DNA of 64,000 nucleotides, taken from Corynebacterium minutissimum. Its GTDB lineage: Bacteria > Actinomycetota > Actinomycetes > Mycobacteriales > Mycobacteriaceae. The stretch is from assembly GCF_000988205.1 (NCBI RefSeq), contig NZ_LAYQ01000013.1, forward strand, positions 62,001 through 126,000, given 5' to 3'. The notes below the pieces were generated by a model. It worked only from the letters and a program-made list of their open reading frames with translations, made no database searches and was not told where the DNA came from. Each line of letters opens with the position of its first letter. Positions within the stretch are counted from its first letter, which is position 1. Below, in pieces: positions 36,753-46,380 of this stretch. The position numbers and the translations under genes are program-made.

Positions 36753-38039
36753 TTAGATCTCTTTTAGGCGATTCCGCTTGGAGGCGAAGAGAACGCCTCC
36801 GCCGGTGATAATCGCAGCGGCAACAAGGTAATACGCCGGGGCGAGTTGGTTGTCTGTTTTGTCAATAAGCCAGGTGGCGATCATGGGCGCTGTGCCGCCG
36901 AAGACAGCGTTAGCTGTGTTGAAGGTGAGTGCAAAGCCGGAAAGGCGAACATGGGTGGGGAACTGTTCGGAGAGGAAGGAGGGGAGGACGCCGTCGTTAA
37001 GCGCAAGCACGCCGCCCAGGCACACCTGGATGATGATGACCAGGAGAATCCCAGCGCCGTCTAGGAGCATGAAGGCAGGGACGATGAAGAGGCCCATGAA
37101 AAGTGCAGCACACAGCATGGTGGTGCGGCGTCCCAGGCGGTCCGAAAGCAGGCCGGTGAGAAGTGCGAAGCCGACATAGAACACGGAAGCGACGGAGGAC
37201 GCTATGAAGGCAGGTGTTTCCGCCATGCCCAGCTCCTGGGAGAGGTAGGTCGGCAGGTAAGTCAGAATGACATAGAAACCGATGGCGTTGAGAACTGCGC
37301 CCGAGAAGGCAATTGCTAGGGCCTTGGGGTATTTGATGACCTCGCGAAGAGGGGATTCTTCCGTGTCATCTTGATTCTCAAAGCGGGAAGACTCGTCGGC
37401 GTTGCGGCGAATCCACAGGCCATAAAGGCCCAGAGGTAGTGCGATGAGGAAGGGGACGCGCCAACCCCAAGAAATGAGAGCATCGTCGTCTAGTACGCCG
37501 GTGAGTAGTGCCGCGATGAGAGAACCCAGCAGCAGGCCTGATGCCGTGGCGGAAGGCACGATTGCGGCGTAGATACCCCGCTTATGCGTCGGAGCGATTT
37601 CCGCCAGGTGCGTGGCTGCGCCGGCATACTCGCCCGCTGCGGAGAAACCTTGGACCATACGCGAAAGCAGAAGCAGCAGAGTGGCGGCGAATCCGATGGT
37701 TTCATAGCTGGGCAGGAAGCCGATCACGGCTGTTGCCAGCGACATCATCGTGATCGATACCGTCAGGGTTTGAATTCGTCCATGTTTGTCACCAAAGTGT
37801 CCCCACACAATTCCCCCGAGCGGGCGGACGAGGAAGGAGAGTGCAAAGAGCGCGAATGTCATGATGAGCGCGCGGCGCCCTTCCATCTCCGGGAAGAAGA
37901 CCCGGGAGATAATGGCCGACATATAAATGTAGGCCGCATAGTCGAACCATTCGATGAAGGTTCCTATGAAGGAGGCCTTGATGGCGCTGCGGTGTTGTGT
38001 GGAATCGGGGTCTGGTGGTGCTTGGGTTGACGTGGACAT
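36753..38039 (-). CDS. MFS metabolite:proton symporter (MHS family)
   Basis: A 428-residue twelve-helix transporter. The first helix motif (SFIGTFIEWFDYAAYIYMSA), the loop GHFGDKHGR after helix 2 and SRMVQGFSAAGEYAG in helix 4 place it in the metabolite:H+ symporter family (ProP, KgtP, ShiA type). The substrate is a small organic acid or osmolyte that I cannot specify. The start at 38039 (MSTSTQAPPD) is preferred to one 13 codons upstream. Base composition is like the core genes, so it lies outside the acquired segment. Confidence 0.85.
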   Translation of the reverse strand: MSTSTQAPPDPDSTQHRSAIKASFIGTFIEWFDYAAYIYMSAIISRVFFPEMEGRRALIMTFALFALSFLVRPLGGIVWGHFGDKHGRIQTLTVSITMMSLATAVIGFLPSYETIGFAATLLLLLSRMVQGFSAAGEYAGAATHLAEIAPTHKRGIYAAIVPSATASGLLLGSLIAALLTGVLDDDALISWGWRVPFLIALPLGLYGLWIRRNADESSRFENQDDTEESPLREVIKYPKALAIAFSGAVLNAIGFYVILTYLPTYLSQELGMAETPAFIASSVASVFYVGFALLTGLLSDRLGRRTTMLCAALFMGLFIVPAFMLLDGAGILLVIIIQVCLGGVLALNDGVLPSFLSEQFPTHVRLSGFALTFNTANAVFGGTAPMIATWLIDKTDNQLAPAYYLVAAAIITGGGVLFASKRNRLKEI

Positions 38040-38086
38040 AGCTTCCACCGTACAGAAACTATGTGTGTTCCACGTCACTTATGTTC

Positions 38087-39437
38087 CTAAACGTTCACGC
38101 TGTCCCGTTCGTTCTCATCAGCGTTCATGATGTCATTGACGCCACCCTCGGCAGCATCCCAGGTTGCTTGGTCTTGGATGCCGGCGCGCTTGGCTACGAT
38201 CGTGGCACACAGTGCCTGACCGGTGACATTGACGGCGGTGCGGCCCATATCAATGATGGGCTCGATGGCGAGCAAGAGGCCGACGCCTGCCAGCGGGAGG
38301 CCCAGCGTGGAGAGCGTCAATGTCAACATGACGGTGGCGCCTGTCGTGCCGGCAGTAGCTGCGGAGCCAATGACGGAAACGAAGATGATGAGAAGGTATT
38401 GGGTCGGAGAAAGGTCAATTCCGTAGAACTGAGCGATGAAGATGGCGGCGATAGCCGGGTAAACGGAGGCGCAGCCGTCCATCTTCGTGGTAGCGCCGAG
38501 CGGGATGGCGAAGGAGGCGTATTCGCGAGGCACACCCATGGCCCTCTCCGTAAAGCGCTGGGTAACCGGCATGACTCCCATGGAGGAACGGGTGACGAAG
38601 CCGAGGGAGAATACTGGCCATACGCGCTTGTAGAAGCCGATGATTGGAATGCGGTTGAAAGCAAGGACGGCAGGGTAGACCACAACAATGACAAGGGCGA
38701 GTCCGACATACATCGCGAGGACGAACTTGCCCAAGGAGCTGAGCGCATCCCAGCCATAGGTGGCCACGGCTTTACCGATGAGGGCGGCGGTGCCAATCGG
38801 GGCGAGGCGAATGATCCACCAGAGGACCACCTGGATAACCTTGAGGAAGGACTCGGTAAAGCGCAGGAAGGGATCGGCTGCTTTGCCAGCCTTGACCGCA
38901 GCGATGCCCAAGGCCAAGGAAATGACAAGGAGCTGAAGGGCGCCGAAGCTGAGGGAGACTTCGCCGTCGCTAAGCGAAGCTTTGAGTCCAAAGAAGTTGG
39001 CGGGGACGAGTTGCTGGAGGAATGCGGTCCAGGAGCAACGTTGGAGGGATCGGCGGCGGTGGAGGCGTCGACAGTCGTGCCTACGCCTGGCTTCATCACG
39101 AGGCGACGAGAATGCCAGCCAAGACGGAGAAGAAGGCCGTGATGGCGAACCATACAAGGGTGGAGATCGCCAGCGAGGCGGCGTTAGCCACCTTGCGCAG
39201 GTTGGCAACCGAGGTGACGACGGCCGCGAAGATGAGTGGCGGGACCATCACCTTGAGCAATTGGACGTACGCGCCGCCGACGCCGGACAGGGTATCGGAG
39301 AGCCACTCGGACTCCATGCCGGAGGCGATGAAGCCGAGGATCAGGCCGATGATGAGGCCGGCGATGACCTGGGCACCAAAGCCGGTGGCCCAAGAGGGCA
39401 GCGTGCGCGAGGATGCGCGGGAGGAAGTGTCGGACAC
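38087..39437 (-). CDS. dicarboxylate/amino-acid:cation symporter (two apparent frameshifts)
   Basis: Three frames assemble into one DAACS-family (GltP/DctA) transporter of about 450 residues after restoring one base near 39101 and one near 39032. Seen: N-terminal helices (AQVIAGLIIGLILGFIA), the VMVPPLIFAAVVTSVANL loop-helix, HP1 (FVTRSSMGVMPVT), ATTKMDGCASVYP in TM7, and HP2/TM8 with ATAGTTGATVMLTLTL and DMGRTAVNVTG. It takes up glutamate, aspartate or C4-dicarboxylates with Na+ or H+. The combined length is divisible by three when both bases are restored, supporting sequence error. Confidence 0.82.
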
Positions 39438-39554
39438 GAGATTTTCCTTCTAGACAGTGTTGTATAGAAATGGACCAAATGGTTCGGTAGATTTATACCG
39501 ATCGGTTCACTAGAACTTATAACACCGTACGCTGCCCAGAAATTCCCCTGCAAA

Positions 39555-40625
39555 TTATGGGATGCGCTTAGTCCACTCTTCGTTGAGGAATTTGGTGTCG
39601 ACGAGGCGCCGGGCGGCTGCTAGGGAGTCGTCGGAAAGCTCAGCGTCGACGGCGCCGTAGCGGGTGGCGAACTCGCGTGCCATGGTGTCGATGATTTCCT
39701 CGCGGGGCACGCCGGTCTGGCGGCGCAGCGGGTCCACACGTTTCTTTGCGCTGGCCAGGCCCTTGGAGGAGACCTTGACCTTGCCGATGCGCAAGACTTC
39801 CATCATCTTGTCCGCATCGATGTCATAGCTCATCGTGGTGTGGTGGAGCACCGCACCTTTGCGGCGCTTTTGCGCGGCACCGCCAATCTTTCCGCCGTCC
39901 GAGGTGATGTCATTAATCGGCACGTACCAGGCGTTGACGCCAAGCTTGCCAAGTGCCGCGAGTACCCATTGGTCCAGGTACTCGTAGCTGGCCTCGTAGG
40001 AATAGCCGGCCACGAGCGAGTCCGGGGCGTACAGGGAATAGGTCACGCAGTTGCCGCCCTCCATGAACATCGCACCGCCACCGGAGATTCGGCGTATTGG
40101 AATGATGCCGTGCTTGTCGACGCCCTCCTGGTCCAACTCGTTGGCATAGGACTGGTAGGAACCGAAGACGACGGCGCGGTCCTCCCATTCCCAGAAGCGG
40201 AGCGTGGGCCCGCGCTTTCCTTCCGCGACTTCGTTGAGGAGGACTTCATCGAGGGCAACGTTTACTGGGGTAGGCAGAACTCCTGGGCGCAGAATCTCCC
40301 AGCTGTGGTCGGTGAAATCGGTGCCGCCTGACAGCGCGCGCTTGACCGTGACAGCTAGGTGGTGGGTGTCGAATCCGTGGAGAGCTACGGGTGAATCGAT
40401 TCGCGCAAGCGCGGCATCGAGGCGGGATTGGATGTCCTCGGTGCTTGTGGCAGTAGTGATGCCGACCAGCGCTGGGGCTAGTGCCTCGTAGGCCTCTTCC
40501 GGTTCGAGGAAGAAATCGCCAGAGACCTTGGCTGCGGTAACGGTGCTGTCGGCGTCAATATCGAGATCGACGACGAGTAGTTTGCCGCCGGGGACTTTGA
40601 GCTCGAAGTGTTCAGTTTGGTTCAT
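39555..40625 (-). CDS. lipoate-protein ligase A family protein
   Basis: A 356-residue protein of the biotin/lipoate ligase fold. An N-terminal ~100-residue part resembles the lipoate-ligase accessory domain placed first instead of last; the ligase domain follows (WEWEDRAVVFGSYQSYANEL, RRISGGGAMFMEGGN, SDGGKIGGAAQKRRKGAVLHH). The canonical RRxxGGGAVxHDxGN reads AMFMEGGN here, so the usual His-Asp is Met-Glu. It should attach lipoate or octanoate to 2-oxoacid dehydrogenase or GcvH domains, but the changed motif leaves specificity open. Confidence 0.75.
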   Translation of the reverse strand: MNQTEHFELKVPGGKLLVVDLDIDADSTVTAAKVSGDFFLEPEEAYEALAPALVGITTATSTEDIQSRLDAALARIDSPVALHGFDTHHLAVTVKRALSGGTDFTDHSWEILRPGVLPTPVNVALDEVLLNEVAEGKRGPTLRFWEWEDRAVVFGSYQSYANELDQEGVDKHGIIPIRRISGGGAMFMEGGNCVTYSLYAPDSLVAGYSYEASYEYLDQWVLAALGKLGVNAWYVPINDITSDGGKIGGAAQKRRKGAVLHHTTMSYDIDADKMMEVLRIGKVKVSSKGLASAKKRVDPLRRQTGVPREEIIDTMAREFATRYGAVDAELSDDSLAAARRLVDTKFLNEEWTKRIP

Positions 40626-41095
40626 GGTGTTCAGGGTACTCAGGTATGGCGGTGTGACGATTGGGGGAGTAGACCATTTAATGAACTCGGAAACTGGGGC
40701 GGGGGTAGCTAACGTCTCTTGGCTGTGCCTTTGGGAATCGTAAGGGGTTGCGTAGAGAGTCGCTGTTGGGCGCTATGTTGCGGGCGCAAGTTAGCGCCTT
40801 AATGTTTCGTTCTAGGATATGGGGCGGGAGTGCAGAGTGGGGACTGGTGGGCGTTTGAGGTGCTCAAATAGTCTGTAATCTAATCGTTATAGCTAATATG
40901 ACCTGCGGCTACGCGCGATTTTGACAAAAGAAGGGGATGCGGCGGTGGCGCATTGTAGTTTCGTCCGTATGGTGGGTGTCAATGCAAACGAAATAGCAAA
41001 TCGTCCCCCAATCCCCTGGGATTTATGGGGGTAGAGATGAAAGCTATCGTTTGCCATCGAGATATAGACCAAATGTAGAAAGGTTTAGAGAAACA
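40626..41095. other. 470-bp intergenic region with two hairpins
   Basis: No gene supported. Hairpin one: GGCGCTA (40769-40775) with TAGCGCC (40792-40798) and an inner TTGC/GCAA. Hairpin two: CCCCCA-ATCCC pairing with GGGAT-TGGGGG (41005-41031), 65 nt before the PRC-barrel gene start. The second may lie in its 5' leader; the first could belong to a small RNA. Confidence 0.4.
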
Positions 41096-41929
41096 ATGGG
41101 TAAGAACATCAAGGATCTGTTTAACGCAACCGCATACGACAAGGCCGGCGAGAAGCTGGGCTCCGTCAAGGAGGTCTTCGTCGACGAGCAGTCCGGTCAG
41201 CCGACTTTCGTTGAGGTCAACCACGGTCTGTTCGGTATGAGCTCCAGCTTGGTTCCGCTCCGTGGTCACGATTTCACCGGTGATGAGCTCAAGCTGGCTT
41301 TCTCTAAGGACCGCATCGAGAACGCGCCGGATTTTGACTCCGATAAGCCGCTGACTCCTGAGGCGCAGGCGGACATCTTCAAGCACTACGACCTCGAGAA
41401 CGCACAGGACGTAACCACCTACCGTGACGAGCGTGATGAGCGCGCTGGCGTTGCCGGTGCTGGCGTAGCTGGCGCTGGTGTTGCCGGTGCTGGTGCAGGT
41501 GCACACGCTAAGGATGAGACTGCTGCTACCAGCAGCAACCTCACCAACAATGAGGGCGAGGTTATCCGCTCCGAGGAGCGCTTGGACGTCAACAAGGAGC
41601 GCGTGGCCACCGGCGAGGCGCGCCTGCGCAAGTACGTCGTGACCGATACCGAGACCGTCGAGGTTCCGGTTGAGCGCGAAGAGGTTCGCGTCGAGCGCAC
41701 CCCGATTTCCGAGGCTGACGCTGCCAACTACACCGGCACCATCGGTGATAACGGCGCGGAGGAAGCCTCCGTTACCCTGCACGAAGAGCGCGTGAATGTA
41801 GAGAAGAAGACCGTCCCGGTGGAGAAGGTTAACCTTTCCAAGGAGACCATCAAGGACACCGAGACCCACACCGAGGATCTGCGCAAGGAGCAAATCGATA
41901 CCGACGGCATCACCGAGACCCGCAAGTAA
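41096..41929 (+). CDS. PRC-barrel and YsnF/AvaK (DUF2382) domain protein
   Basis: A 277-residue acidic soluble protein. The N-terminal PRC barrel (~5-85: YDKAGEKLGSVKEVFVDEQSGQPTFVEVN) is joined by an Ala/Gly/Val tandem linker (AGVAGAGVAGAGVAGAG, ~121-140) to a DUF2382 domain (~160-277: SEERLDVNKERVATGEARLRKYVVTDTETVEVPVEREEV). Such proteins are general-stress proteins in Bacillus (YsnF) and are common in Corynebacterium; molecular role unknown. ATG 41096 is chosen because the PRC domain begins there. A terminator follows at 41950. Confidence 0.85.
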   Translation: MGKNIKDLFNATAYDKAGEKLGSVKEVFVDEQSGQPTFVEVNHGLFGMSSSLVPLRGHDFTGDELKLAFSKDRIENAPDFDSDKPLTPEAQADIFKHYDLENAQDVTTYRDERDERAGVAGAGVAGAGVAGAGAGAHAKDETAATSSNLTNNEGEVIRSEERLDVNKERVATGEARLRKYVVTDTETVEVPVEREEVRVERTPISEADAANYTGTIGDNGAEEASVTLHEERVNVEKKTVPVEKVNLSKETIKDTETHTEDLRKEQIDTDGITETRK

Positions 41930-41949
41930 TCTCGGTTAAGGGCTAAGAG

Positions 41950-41975
41950 GCTGGAGCTGCAAAGCTCCAGCTTTT
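41950..41975 (+). terminator. intrinsic terminator after the PRC-barrel gene
   Basis: GCTGGAGCT and AGCTCCAGC form a perfect 9-bp stem with a GCAA tetraloop, followed directly by TTTT. It separates the stress-protein gene from the formate dehydrogenase operon. Confidence 0.88.
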
Positions 41976-42051
41976 CGCGTTTTGGGTTTGTTCAGTATTT
42001 CTGGTCTTGAACAGGGTGGAAAACACAAAGCCAAGCCAGTAGGTTTGAATC

Positions 42052-45000
42052 ATGTCACGTTTTAGCCCACTGAATTGGCCCGTTGTGCGCCAAATCCGGA
42101 ACAAGGATGCCTTCGGCCGCGACGTGTCCACGCAGTCGGCTAAGAGTGAAGACCTGCGCGGACGCACCGTTGACGCGGACCGCGTCGTCCAGTCGGTCTG
42201 CCCCTACTGCGCAGTGGGTTGTTCTCAGCGCGTTTATGTCAAGGATGACCGCGTCATCCAAATCGAGGGCGACCCAGATTCCCCGATTTCCCGCGGCCGC
42301 CTGTGTCCCAAGGGCTCTGCTTCTGAGCAGCTTATTAATTCCTCGACACGCATCACCACGATCAAGTACCGCGCTCCCTATGCCACCGAGTGGCAGGAGC
42401 TCGACGAAGAAACCGCGATGGATATGATCGCGGACCGTTTCGTGGAGGCGCGCGCGAGGCACTGGGAGGACGTCGATAAGCATGGGCGTCGTCTCAACCG
42501 CACCATGGGCATTGCGGGCCTGGGTGGTGCGACGCTAGATAATGAGGAGAACTACCTCATTAAGAAACTGTTTACCGCCACCGGCGCGATCCAGGTGGAG
42601 AACCAGGCGCGCATATGACACTCCGCCACTGTTCCTAGTCTAGGAACGTCGTTTGGCCGCGGCGGCGCAACCCAACCGCTGCAGGATATGGCGAATGCGG
42701 ACTGCATCGTCATCGAGGGTTCTAATATGGCGGAATGCCACCCAGTGGGTTTCCAGTGGGTTGTGGAAGCCAAGAAGCGCGGCGCGCGCATTATCCACGT
42801 GGATCCGCGCTACACGCGTACGTCTGCCTTTGCGAACCGCCATATTGGCATTCGCGGGGGCACGGACGTGGTGCTGCTCGGCGCGATTATCAAGTACGTG
42901 CTGGATAATGACCTGTACTTCCATGACTACGTGGTGAATTACACCAACGCGGCGTCGATCATCTCACCGGATTTTAAGGACACCGAGGACTTGGAAGGCC
43001 TGTTCTCCGGGTACGACGCGGAGAAGGGCAAGTACGTCACGGACTCGTGGCAGTACGTGCGAAAGCCTGAGGGCTCCTCGTGGAACGTGGAGAAGGACAT
43101 GACGCTGGAGGATCCGAATACGGTCTTCCAGATTCTCAAGCGCCACTACTCGCGCTACACCCCGGAGATGGTGGAAGAGACCTGTGGCATTTCGCCGGAG
43201 GACTTCTACTACTTGGCGGACTCGATTGCGCAGAACTCCACCCCGGAGCGCACGACGTGCTTCGCCTACGCGCTGGGCTTTACCCAGCACACCCTGGGTG
43301 CACAGTTCATCCGTACCGCGGCGATCCTGCAGCTGCTCATGGGCAACGTGGGCCGACCTGGCTCGGGCATCATGGCCTTGCGCGGGCATGCCTCGATTCA
43401 GGGTTCGACGGATATCCCGACTCTGTTCAATTCGCTTCCGGGTTACCTGCCGATGCCGCACGCGGATCAGGAGACCTGGGCAGATTACCTGGATTCCTTC
43501 CGGCAGGAAGACCAGAAGGGCTTCTGGCAGCTGGGTGAGAACTACGCGGTCTCGCTCATGAAGTCCTATTGGGGCGATGCCGCCACCAAGGAGAACAACT
43601 GGGGCTTTGACCTCATGCCGCGCCTGTCCGGTGCGCACTCGACGTATGAGACCTTGCTCGCCATGCTGCGCAAGGAGGTGGAAGGCTACTTTGTCTTTGG
43701 CCAGAACCCGGCGGTGGCGCAGTCCAACGGCGGCATGCAGCGCCGCGGGCTCGCCTCGCTGAAGTGGCTGGTTGTCCGCGATTTCCAGGAGATTGAAACG
43801 GCAAGTTTCTGGAAGGATTCGCCGGAAGTCAAGAACGGCGAGCTCAAGACCGAGGAGATTGCCACCGAGGTCTTCCTCATGCCGGCGGCAACGCACGTGG
43901 AGAAGTCCGGAACCTTTACCCAGACTCAGCGCATGGTGCAGTGGCGCTTCCAGGCGACTCCGCCGCCGGGCCAGGCCCGCAGTGAGGCGTGGTTCTTCTA
44001 CCACCTAGGCAAGAAGATTAGGGAGCGCTTGGCGGATTCGACCGACCCGCGCGACCTGCCGATTAAGTCCGTGACGTGGGATTACACCGAGGATGAGCAC
44101 GGGGATCCCAGCTCGGACGAGATCTTGCGCGAGATCAACGGCTACTACCTCGACGGGCCGAAGAAGGGCCAATTGCTGCCGAGTTTCACGGAGATGCGCG
44201 CCGATGGTTCTACCTCCGGCGGCTGCTGGATCTACACCGGTGTGTACAAGGACGGCATCAACCACGCCGCGAAGAAGGTCCCGGGTTCGGAGCAGAACGA
44301 GGTGGCACTCGAGTGGGGCTGGGTCTGGCCGGCCAACCGACGCATCCTGTACAACCGCGCCTCCGCCAAGCCGGATGGCACTCCGTGGTCGGAGCGCAAG
44401 AAGTACATTTGGTGGGACGAGGACCAGGGCAAGTGGGTCGGCGATGATGTCCCGGACTTCCCGGTGACCAAGCGCCCGGACTACGTCGCGCCTGTCGACG
44501 CCGTCGGCCCCGACGCCCTGGACGGTGATGATCCCTTCATTATGCAGCCGGATGGCTTGGGTTGGCTGTTCGCGCCGAAGGGGCTGTCCGACGGACCGCT
44601 GCCGACTCACTACGAGCCGCAAGAATCACCGGTGCACAACGCGCTGTACAAGCAGCAGCAGTCACCGACGCGCCTGACTATCAAACGCGCGGACAACCTT
44701 TCCCGCCCCGAGCCAGGGGAGCGGGGCGAGGACGTGTTCCCGTTTGTCTTCTCCACCTACCGTCTGACGGAGATGTACACCTCGGGCGCGATGTCACGCC
44801 GCCTGCCTTACTTGGCGGAGTTGCAGCCGGGGCTCTTCTGCGAGGTGGACAAGGAACTGGCCGCCAAGCGTGGATTGGTCAACGGCGAGTGGGCCACCAT
44901 CGTGTCCCCGCGCGGCGTCATCGAGGCTCAGGTTTTGGTGACGGACCGCATGGAGATGCTCACCATCAATGGTGAGGACTTCCACCAGATCGGCTTGCCG

Positions 45001-45327
45001 TATCACTACGGAGAATCGGAGACCACCGAGGTGGCCGGCGATGGCGCCAACGACTTGTTGGGCCTGACCCTAGAGCCGAACGTGTTCATCCAGAACTCCA
45101 AGGTGGGGGCATGCGATATCCAGCCGGGCCGCCGTCCGCGTGGCGAAGCACGCGTCAAGCTGTTGCGCGAATACCAAGAGCGGGCGCACCTCACTGTAGA
45201 TTCGGGTAACCGGATCCTCGATGTCTCAGACGCTTTCAGCACGGAAGAGAACACTGCTTCTGCAGAAAACACTGGTGATGATTCCACAGCTGGCAACGAA
45301 GCGGACTACGAAGGCAAAGAAAGCTAA
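42052..45327 (+). CDS. fdhA: selenocysteine-containing formate dehydrogenase catalytic subunit
   Basis: One gene read through an in-frame UGA at 42616-42618, giving 1091 residues with selenocysteine 189. Without recoding it looks like two ORFs (42052-42618 and 42688-45327) in the same frame. The sequence around Sec (NQARI-Sec-HSATVPSLGTSFGRGG) matches the molybdenum/tungsten-bis-MGD active site of E. coli FdnG (Sec196). A [4Fe-4S] cluster is bound by C50, C53, C57 and C85 (CPYCAVGC, RLCPKG). It oxidises formate to CO2. No twin-arginine signal peptide is present, so the subunit should stay in the cytosol. fdhB and fdhC follow; the Sec machinery is next door. Confidence 0.95.
42616..42647 (+). 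promoter_or_regulatory. UGA selenocysteine codon and SECIS hairpin in fdhA
   Basis: UGA at 42616-42618 is followed after 12 nt by GTTCCTAGTCTAGGAAC (42631-42647), a perfect 6-7 bp stem with an apical loop AGUCU. Bacterial SECIS elements carry a GU in this loop, which SelB recognises, at this distance from the UGA; E. coli fdnG has the same loop as I recall it. Further pairing of the lower stem toward the UGA is likely. Confidence 0.9.
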
Positions 45328-45336
45328 GGAGGACTC

Positions 45337-46380
45337 ATGGCGAATTTCTTGACCGAAAAGGCCGATCGACACGGCTATGAGACCTATCAGCGAATGGCGT
45401 TCTTTACCGATACCTCGGTATGTATCGGCTGCAAGGCCTGCGAGGTGGCGTGCAAGGAATGGAATCGCAACCCGGTGGAGGGTTATGCGGTCACCGGTAA
45501 TTCCTATGACAACACCGGTGGGCTAGGCGCGAATACGTGGCGCCACGTGGCTTTCATCGAGCAAAACAACGAGCGTATTGAGCAGGCACGCGAGGACGGG
45601 CGCAAACTTGTCTCGCTGGGCCTGCCCACGGTGTCCGCACCGAGCGTCACCCCAGATACCGATGATTTTCGCTGGCTCATGTCCTCCGACGTGTGCAAGC
45701 ACTGCACCAATGCTGGATGCTTGGACGTGTGCCCGACGGGCGCGCTCTTTCGCTCTGAGTTCGGCACCGTCGTGGTGCAGGATGATGTGTGCAATGGCTG
45801 CGGTACGTGCGTGGCCGGGTGTCCCTTCGGCGTCATTGAGCGCCGCGATGACGGCGGCGTGACGCTCAAGGCAGACAAGACCGCCACCGTGGATTATGAG
45901 GTCCCGGATCATGCGGGCGTCAACGTTCTGGCCAAGCTGAAGCAGCTGAAACCCCAGGGACCTGACCACATGCCGGGGCAGGCGATGCCGATCAAGAACT
46001 TGGGCGTGGCCCAGAAGTGCACCATGTGTTATGACCGACTCAAGATCGGCGAGCAGCCCGCGTGCGCCAAGACGTGCCCGACGGATTCCATCCAGTTCGG
46101 CCCTTACGAGAAGATGCTCGCTGCTGCGCAGGAGCGTGTGCGCGTCCTGCACGAGCAGGGGCTGACGGAGGCTCGTCTCTACGGCGCCAATTCCCAGGAT
46201 GGGGTCGGTGGAACGGGTTCTATTTTCCTGTTGCTCGATTCCCCAGAGGTCTACGGGCTGCCGCCGGATCCACGCGTGCCCACGGCGGATTTGCCGCAGA
46301 TGTACAAGACCGCAGTGAAAGCTATCGGAGGAATGGCGCTGGCCGTGGCCGGGGCATTCATGTTGGGAGGCCGCAAATGA
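45337..46380 (+). CDS. fdhB: formate dehydrogenase iron-sulfur subunit
   Basis: A 347-residue electron-transfer subunit with four ferredoxin-type cysteine groups for four [4Fe-4S] clusters: CIGCKACEVACKEWN (~29-43), CKHCTNAGCLDVCP (~122-135), CNGCGTCVAGCPFG (~153-166) and CTMCYDRLKIGEQPACAKTCP (~229-249). A short C-terminal hydrophobic helix (GGMALAVAGAFMLGG) may anchor it next to FdhC. An AAGGAGG site precedes the ATG, 9 bp after fdhA. Its stop overlaps the fdhC start (ATGA), indicating coupled synthesis of the complex. Confidence 0.94.
   Translation: MANFLTEKADRHGYETYQRMAFFTDTSVCIGCKACEVACKEWNRNPVEGYAVTGNSYDNTGGLGANTWRHVAFIEQNNERIEQAREDGRKLVSLGLPTVSAPSVTPDTDDFRWLMSSDVCKHCTNAGCLDVCPTGALFRSEFGTVVVQDDVCNGCGTCVAGCPFGVIERRDDGGVTLKADKTATVDYEVPDHAGVNVLAKLKQLKPQGPDHMPGQAMPIKNLGVAQKCTMCYDRLKIGEQPACAKTCPTDSIQFGPYEKMLAAAQERVRVLHEQGLTEARLYGANSQDGVGGTGSIFLLLDSPEVYGLPPDPRVPTADLPQMYKTAVKAIGGMALAVAGAFMLGGRK

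Noticed and set aside
39480..39530. Palindromes (ACCGATCGGT and neighbours) upstream of the dicarboxylate symporter as an operator
   Set aside because: Short and not matched by any second copy or known corynebacterial regulator motif that I can name.
42964..44004. 346-residue minus-strand frame inside fdhA
   Set aside because: Shadow of the fdhA codons; composition is Arg/Leu/His-rich and there is no motif.
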